Assembly (NCBI RefSeq): GCF_001949145.1
Contig: NW_019091540.1
Coordinates: 482,875-546,874, forward strand
DNA length: 64,000 nucleotides
Reading direction: 5' to 3'
Source of the DNA: Acanthaster planci
Taxonomy: Eukaryota; Echinodermata; Asteroidea; Valvatida; Acanthasteridae
A model generated the notes under the pieces. That model searched no databases and was not told where the DNA came from. It was given only the letters and a program-made list of their open reading frames with translations. The position numbers and the translations under genes were made by a program. This document shows positions 58,301 to 64,000 of the stretch, piece by piece (within the stretch, counting starts at the first letter, position 1; the number at the start of each line of letters is the position of its first letter).

Positions 58301-61300
58301 TGTGTGCATGCTGCTAAAAGAAAATAAAACCTGGATCTTGACAAGGCAATGTGAGGAATTCTGCAAGTGTCTGTGCTTGTCACCTTTCATCATGCTCATC
58401 AAATTTATTTTCCTCTAAAATAAATAATTCCTCTCGTCTGTGGGCAAACATTATCGGGGGCAGTATTTCATTCCTCATTGCTTTTATTGTGTGCGGTTGT
58501 ACGGGATATTACCCTGTACCTGTTAGATTGGCATGCATTAGTTGCCACCTGAGGAAATAGACTTGCGGGGTTTATTACTCATGTTCATCGCCTATAAAAA
58601 TTGACTTGTCTTGTTTTCCGAAACTGGATGAATACATGTACGTGTACACCATACACGTATACATACATGTACATGTAGGTTCAATCCGGACTTACATGTA
58701 GGCCTTGTCCAAAATGGGCTTCCAGAGCTACGGCTAGGTCTATTGTCTGCACGTCTCTATGCATTTCCAATGGAGCGAAGACCTAGTCCTTCTTGTACAT
58801 GTAAATGTACCGGTAGCTCTAGACAAGAGATTCGGATGCAGCTTCAGTTTGAGCCAGACTTCAGCATGTGGGATCTTGATGGTTAGAGAATCACAAAGTT
58901 GGACTTTGGGACTTTGGTTTTACATGTATGTCCAAGAGCATGATGTCTCACCATTAATGTTTAAAAAGGATATTCTAGTCAAGTGTAGGCTTCAGGTGCA
59001 GCTCAACTACATGTACGTACAAGCCAATTCTTCAAGGTTTTGGAAGGTTTTGCATAACTGCTGTTTTGTCTTAGACATTGTTTTTGATGCCAGAGTTATT
59101 GAGATAGTGTTCAGTCCATAATAAAAAAAAATGTTTGATATCATGTACAGTACATGTGTTGTATTGAATGATGAAGCCCAAGCTGGGAGACATGGTGGAG
59201 ATTTTGGTAAAACCCTCTTGTGGAATCAAGTGATAATCAAGACTTTTTTGCTGTAACCGGAGCATTCGGAGCATGGCCAAGGATTGAACTATCGTACTGA
59301 AGCACTGTGTATTGTTACAGAGCAAAGTTCTAATTTTACACGTACACATGTATAGAGCACATTATTAAAGTGCAATGTATGTAAATTGACAAACCTTCTT
59401 GTACTGCTATCATTCCACTCCCCCAAAGGTTTCGAAGCCTAACAACTGCGTTCTTCCGCGACGCCATGGGTTTCCTCCTCCTGTTTGACCTCACTAATGA
59501 GCAGTCCTTCATCAACATCCGCAACTGGATGACACAGCTGCAGATGCACGCCTACTGTGAGAACCCTGACATTGTGCTATGCGGCAACAAGTCGGACCTG
59601 GAGGAGAATCGAGCCATCTCGGATGAGAGAGCCAAGGAAATGGCAGAAAAGTACGGGTAAGTTGCCGGCAAGAGCTGTTGTTGTGAATACATGGTACATT
59701 AATACTCCTACTTTTGAAACAGTCACAGACAATAACACCAGGGAAAAGGACAACAGGGAAGAAAACGATGGATACTGGAAAATGATTCTAGAGTTCTGAA
59801 GTTCCACTGTCAATTTTGTAAGAATTCTTTGCTACAGTAGTTTGAAAAATTGATTGAATGAACAATCGTTCTTGGCTACCTGCCATGCATTTTCTTTCAG
59901 AGTAAAATGTGATAGTTTGTCTCGGTTTTGTTAAGAAACCGAAAGGGAAGTCCTAAGCATTTGAAAAAAAAGGGAGAAACATAATGTTGGGAATCCGTTT
60001 TGTTGCCTAAATGTAACTTCCCAGAAAACGTGGCTGTGGAGTTTGAGTAAAGTGCATGTACAAAATGCCATGACAAATTCCTAGTACATCATGACCTTTT
60101 AAAATTTCAGTGGGAAGAAAAAGGCAAAGATCAGAGATGCCTCTCCTTGCCCCTATTGATCCACCACCTGCCTCTGTCAATCCAAGAGTATCAACTGGCT
60201 GCAAAATGATTATTTCCAGTCTCCTGGTACCATGGAAACTAGAGACTCAATCATTTTTTGCCTTTTACATGTACGTGTAAGTGTAGCCAGGAGGCTTGGA
60301 ACAGCGACAGTTTTGATCTCTATCGTGGTACATGTAGCTCCAGATTGCATTGATGCAGATGCAGTGGGAAAATAGGAGGCCATGCAGTTAGCAATTTGAA
60401 CAATCTTGAATCCAATTTTAAAACTGCATGGCACTATTTAGCGATGCAATGTGCGATACAGCTTTCAAACTTGTCTTTAGTCTAGCGTAGAACAAGCATG
60501 TGTCCTTCTGATCCATTTTGTCAGTGAAGCCACTGCCTAACAGTGAAAAAACCTCAGCAACTGTCTTCAGTATTCAGCACACGATGCAGTCAACATCATA
60601 ACATCAACACCAAAGAAAGCATGCGAGAAGGAAAGCTCCCAGATACATTTAGAGCATTTACAAGTTTTAAATACAAGACCAACTCTGTTTCCCTCTGGTC
60701 CCCTCTCTAGGGTGGGAATCTTTCCATATCATCAAACAGTGATATCGTTTATTACACGATTGTATGGGTATAGAAGCTAAACATGTATTTTAAATGATAC
60801 GGTGGCAGGATTCCCAGTTGATCTAGCAATTTGGGCAGCTTTCAGATATCGTTCCATATTGAATAACAAACGCGTCATTTTGCATACCCGCGGGGCTACT
60901 GCAGCGCTTGCGCTGACCATGTAGAAACCAAACACTTTTTGGCCTCTGCACAGCTGCGGGGCCACTAAAGAGTGGAACAGTTCTTGAATCACTTTGCACT
61001 GGCTCCAAGTAGGCATTTAAACAGACAGATCTGCATTATCCATATAGTCAGACAGTTGCGCATGGGCTTGGGCTTGTGGGGAGTGCCAGCAACAGCTGAC
61101 GCATGAACCAGTTCAGTATTCCAACAGCCCATGCCCAAACTGAAGTGCATCCAAGGCTATTTAGGAACAACAACAGTTCCATGCAGTAGTCTGTCATGTC
61201 AGTACAGCCATAGGCAGACTTACATTGAACGCGTGTGCTTTGTTCCCGAAAGACCTTGCCTTTATGAAATACCGAACTGACTCTGAGGTGATCAGTACAA

Positions 61301-62594
61301 TGCTTTGATCATGTTAGCTTTAATGAACTTGTCAGTTGGTTATTTGTAATACCGGTAGTTAATTAATTTGTCGTGCTTCTTTACAGATTTTGATTTCCAT
61401 GGAAAGTTTTAAAACAGATATGATGCCAACTTAGAGTGATTCTCTGGGTTGATTGCTAGGAAAAATCCTGGTAATGTCTTGTCCCATTTTATTACTTTAG
61501 GTCATTTTGCATCAAGTTGGAAGTTATTAATTATTAGTGTTTAACATATTTTGAATTTTCAATAAAAGACTGACTAATAGATTGCTACACATACTTTGCT
61601 AACACAAAAAAAGTTTTAAAGCAAATTTGCTCTCCAGAATCGTGGAATGAAGTCTTTCACTAGAAAAATCAAAGTAACTCATAAAATGAATACATGTTCC
61701 TAAAGACAAAAGATTACTAAAATAGTGAGCTTAACGAGAATCTGGTTGGATATTGAAATATCCTACTGTATGTGATACATGTACATGGACACGCATTTTC
61801 TTTGTCTCACAACAGGTACGGGGTAACTCATTAAGGCAACACCAGGTTGTTGGACACTGATGGGCCAATTTTCTCATCAGATTTCCCCATTTCTCATAAT
61901 GAAACAGATTCATTTCATTCGTCCCTTGTTCCATACATGTACCTGGTCTCACCTTTATCACACACATTGCACTCTGCCTTTGGCAATGGGATTGGATTAC
62001 AATTAATGGATATATCCCATATCTTGCCCATTTGATCAAGGTACATGTACAAATGTACAGGTACTCATATACATGTATAATGTACTGTATAGTCTACAAT
62101 AATCTTGCAAGGTTGGTTTTTCTGACAGGTTTGTTGGTTGGCTCTGTTGGTATCATCTGACAGGCTGGGCAGGCCTCACTGGACAAGCAGTATGGAACCT
62201 ATTCGAAGCTCTGTCAGCTTGAATACATAGGAATAAAGAAACCTACTCATAGCATTATTTCTCACCTGCACAAAAAGAGAAGCAAATTTGCAGCACAGGT
62301 GGTTCTTTGAGCTTAGGCTAGCGATCTGTATTGATGGGGGGGGACATACCTGCTGAGCCACTTCTCACTATAATGTTACCTGTCCACAGGTTGCCTTACT
62401 TCGAGACGAGTGCCAAGACGGGCAACAATATCAGTAAAGCCATCGAGTGCCTGCTGGACAACGTCATGCTGCGCATGGAGCGCAGCGTGGACAAGAGCCA
62501 GTTCCCTGGTGCGGTGGTCGCCCACGGCAACGGCCGCGGCCTGCCCATGGAGGTAGACGAGGCGAGCGAGGGGAAGAGCGGCTGCGCTTGTTAG
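52147..62594 (+). CDS. RAB27: Ras-related small GTPase RAB27
   Basis: RAB27 GTPases recruit Slp/Slac2 and Munc13-4 effectors to secretory granules, melanosomes and exosome-forming endosomes and drive their docking. Four coding exons (52147-52335, 54053-54138, 59429-59656, 62390-62594) join in phase to 235 aa. Visible motifs: P-loop GDSGVGKT (28-35), switch I Thr53 in [16 protein letters not shown] with catalytic Gln90, NKSD (145-148), ETSAK (173-177), and the C-terminal Cys-Ala-Cys for double geranylgeranylation. RAB27-specific signatures are the [19 protein letters not shown] start, the insert before [16 protein letters not shown], and [20 protein letters not shown]. Human RAB27A is 221 aa; the extra length is a 13-residue N-terminal extension before MGSEYDYL and the C-terminal variable region. 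The second Met (52186) could be the real start. Confidence 0.96.
52336..54052. other. RAB27: RAB27 intron 1
   Basis: 1.7 kb with a 172-N gap and many TACATGTA words (53004-53024). Nothing else was recognised. Confidence 0.7.
52690..52861. other. assembly gap (172 N)
   Basis: A run of N within RAB27 intron 1. The exon phases on either side agree, so no coding exon needs to be missing. Confidence 0.98.
54053..54138 (+). CDS. RAB27: RAB27 coding exon 2 (switch II)
   Basis: Encodes [20 protein letters not shown] then LWDTAGQE. Acceptor CACACAG, donor GAAAG|GTAATC, phase 0 in and phase 2 out. The segment before RGQR is the RAB27-type insertion, here different in sequence from the vertebrate one. 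Confidence 0.95.
57611..57655. repeat. hairpin with perfect 13-bp arms
   Basis: CCTTGTGGAGACC (57611-57623) and GGTCTCCACAAGG (57643-57655) are exact inverted copies around a 19-nt loop. Related TCCACAAGGAT words follow at about 57679 and 57890, suggesting a decayed interspersed repeat. Confidence 0.7.
58134..58262. repeat. 43-bp tandem repeat, three copies
   Basis: Units 58134-58176, 58177-58219 and 58220-58262 share TACTGGGTACCAGTATGCAG followed by TGTCCAGTGCTAT. They differ by a few substitutions, including one CCAG to CCGG change. The array is in RAB27 intron 2. Confidence 0.9.
59429..59656 (+). CDS. RAB27: RAB27 coding exon 3
   Basis: Encodes [20 protein letters not shown] through [20 protein letters not shown] to AEKYG. 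Acceptor CCAAAG, donor ACGG|GTAAGT. It contains the guanine-specificity NKSD motif and part of the RAB27 effector-binding surface. Confidence 0.97.
59657..62389. other. RAB27: RAB27 intron 3
   Basis: 2.7 kb, no gene recognised. A weak match to the repeat of copies A-C may lie near 61131-61155. Confidence 0.65.
62390..62594 (+). CDS. RAB27: RAB27 terminal coding exon
   Basis: Encodes [20 protein letters not shown] through the hypervariable tail to GCAC and TAG (62592-62594). The exon is markedly GC-rich against its surroundings. Directly after the stop comes GTACGT, which looks like a splice donor. Confidence 0.96.
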
Positions 62595-64000
62595 GTACGT
62601 GCACCGGGTACAGGCTGAGCTCATGTTTTTGACGCATTTCGGGGAGCAGAAAAGCTAATGGAAGTGTTTGATTGTGGAACCATGTTGGGGTCATGTTTTT
62701 CTCTTATGTTTGGACAACTAGTGCATCTCTCCCAGCCCAGTGAATGGTTCACATTTATTTTCTTTGTCTTCGCTGATGCCTGAGAGCCAGTCAGGTTGCT
62801 CTTCCCACTGATAGATTATCCTGAATGATTAGCAGTGTGTTGTTTTTCACAGCACGAAACATTTAGACTGAATAGTTCTTCAGCACAACTTCACTGGTCT
62901 AAATTTCTTGGATACACATTATCACAATGAAAGCCAACCTTAAACTCTTGTCAGTTAGATATTATGTTAACCTACTGTAAAAAAAATAACATAGAATATA
63001 GCCTACGGTACATACATGTACTGTACATGTATATTCCGGTAGTGGCTGTAGAAGAGAATTTATTCACTTAGGGTTAGAAAGGGAGCAAATTTGTGTAAAT
63101 ATGTCTTTGGAATGTTTGGCCTAGTCAGTAAGATAAGGTTTTCAGTTTATACACTGTACCACCGAAAAAATTCTCTTCTCGCAAACGAAAAGACCTCTAG
63201 CGCTTTGATGTCGCGCGAACAAGGGCTTTTACAAAGGACATGAACACAAGAGCTCGGTAGTGTCTGTGCAGTGCTGGAAGGGAGCTGAAGAGCATGTCAT
63301 CACCCACTGTCATTTGAAACATAGCGCTGCAGTCCTAGCCATTTTTTTTTTGCACCTGTTGGTCATGGCATCCGTAGTCGCACCAAAGGTATTCCTGCAG
63401 TATACAGCATAGGGATATAATCCACCATGCCACTATTGTTATTTAAGACTACTTATTTGAAGCATGTGGAAGTCCTTTGACGAGCTAGAGATCCTGCTTT
63501 ACACGTGTATGCAGTGGATGATGTAGGGTTTAATTCAATCCAGTTCAGTTCAAGAGACATATATTTCCATTCCTTGCAGCAGTAAATTTAAATGCACAGT
63601 ACGGTGAAAAGATGACCAAGGCAAGAACCAAGCAGGAGTAGGGTTCCTAGGTCTCATATAGGCTTACATGTATACACACGTGGCAATTTGTGATGAGATA
63701 TTATTAGTTATCACATGGGTGCGAGTGGAACACGGAATAATGTAGTAAGTCTGTGTCGGCCATGTGGGACACAAAAGATCTCATAAGGCGCACAGCAAAA
63801 AACAGTAACAATGATGTACCACAATTCTGCAATTTTATCAAGGGAGCATTGGAATTATTTGTGTTTGAACTTGTTTCAATAACAACAATAGCTACAGGGC
63901 TTACAAGGAAATTGTTAGAATTGAACGTGCATTTAAACACGTGACGATTAGCACATGCAAACACATTACTTTTGAATTTACAATCATGCAGATGTGTGTT
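62595..64000. other. RAB27 3' flank, no further gene seen
   Basis: Presumed 3' UTR at first. No AATAAA or ATTAAA hexamer was found to the window end, so either the 3' UTR is longer, a variant signal is used, or an intron follows the stop. The short open frames here look like chance. Confidence 0.45.

Larger units (their letters stand above)
54139..59428. other. RAB27: RAB27 intron 2
   Basis: 5.3 kb, no exon recognised on either strand. It contains the hairpin at 57611-57655, the 43-bp triplicate at 58134-58262 and numerous TACATGTA runs (56032-56046, 57247-57274, 57339-57353). Confidence 0.7.

Noticed and set aside
61131-61255. Possible fourth copy of the copy A-C repeat (AAACTGAAGTGCATCCAA)
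   Set aside because: Only about 20 bases align and the rest diverges, so chance cannot be excluded.
1-64000. CRISPR arrays, operons, prophage or bacterial mobile elements
   Set aside because: The window is eukaryotic; no regularly spaced direct repeats with unique spacers and no prokaryotic gene organisation were seen.

Overview
The window is eukaryotic genomic DNA from a draft assembly (N runs at 39771-40253 and 52690-52861, one N at 2394). Spliced genes with GT/AG introns, sparse coding and abundant short interspersed repeats point to an animal. The gene set (NAB, HDGF/LEDGF-type PWWP protein, RAB27) and the recurrent palindromes TACATGTA and TAGGCCTA suggest a marine invertebrate deuterostome. 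An echinoderm is my best guess; a hemichordate or amphioxus is possible. The species call is inference.

Three protein genes can be reconstructed exon by exon, and the reading phase closes across every junction. (1) 3618-8476, plus strand: a NAB-family transcriptional co-regulator, 6 coding exons, 598 aa. (2) 21779-12682, minus strand: an HDGFL2/PSIP1 (LEDGF)-type chromatin reader, 16 coding exons, 928 aa, with an N-terminal PWWP domain, a charged middle, an integrase-binding domain (IBD) and a long acidic tail. (3) 52147-62594, plus strand: RAB27, 4 coding exons, 235 aa, ending in a Cys-Ala-Cys prenylation motif. NAB and HDGFL2 are convergent, with tails 4.2 kb apart. HDGFL2 and RAB27 diverge from a 30-kb gene-poor interval.

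That interval (about 23.8-52.1 kb) holds no gene I can support. It is crowded with TACATGTA and related palindromes and contains several mobile-element remnants: a 0.78-kb foldback element (31118-31900), a decayed CR1/L2-like reverse transcriptase (about 45030-45650), a tandem pair of copies of an unnamed repeat (49674-50413), a MITE with terminal inverted repeats (50464-50683), a THAP zinc-finger fragment (34496-34591), and a minisatellite that coincides with the larger assembly gap. The RAB27 introns carry the same palindromes, a 43-bp triplicate (58134-58262) and a 13-bp-arm hairpin.

The left end (1-3.5 kb) carries a tRNA-derived SINE-like head, another copy of the repeat found at 49.7-50.4 kb, two long G tracts, and a candidate NAB promoter with CCAAT, EGR-like and CRE sites. 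I do not see evidence for a novel multi-gene system. The least explained signals are the palindrome-dense interval, a hydrophobic island in the HDGFL2 acidic tail, and a near-perfect 22-bp hairpin in a NAB intron.
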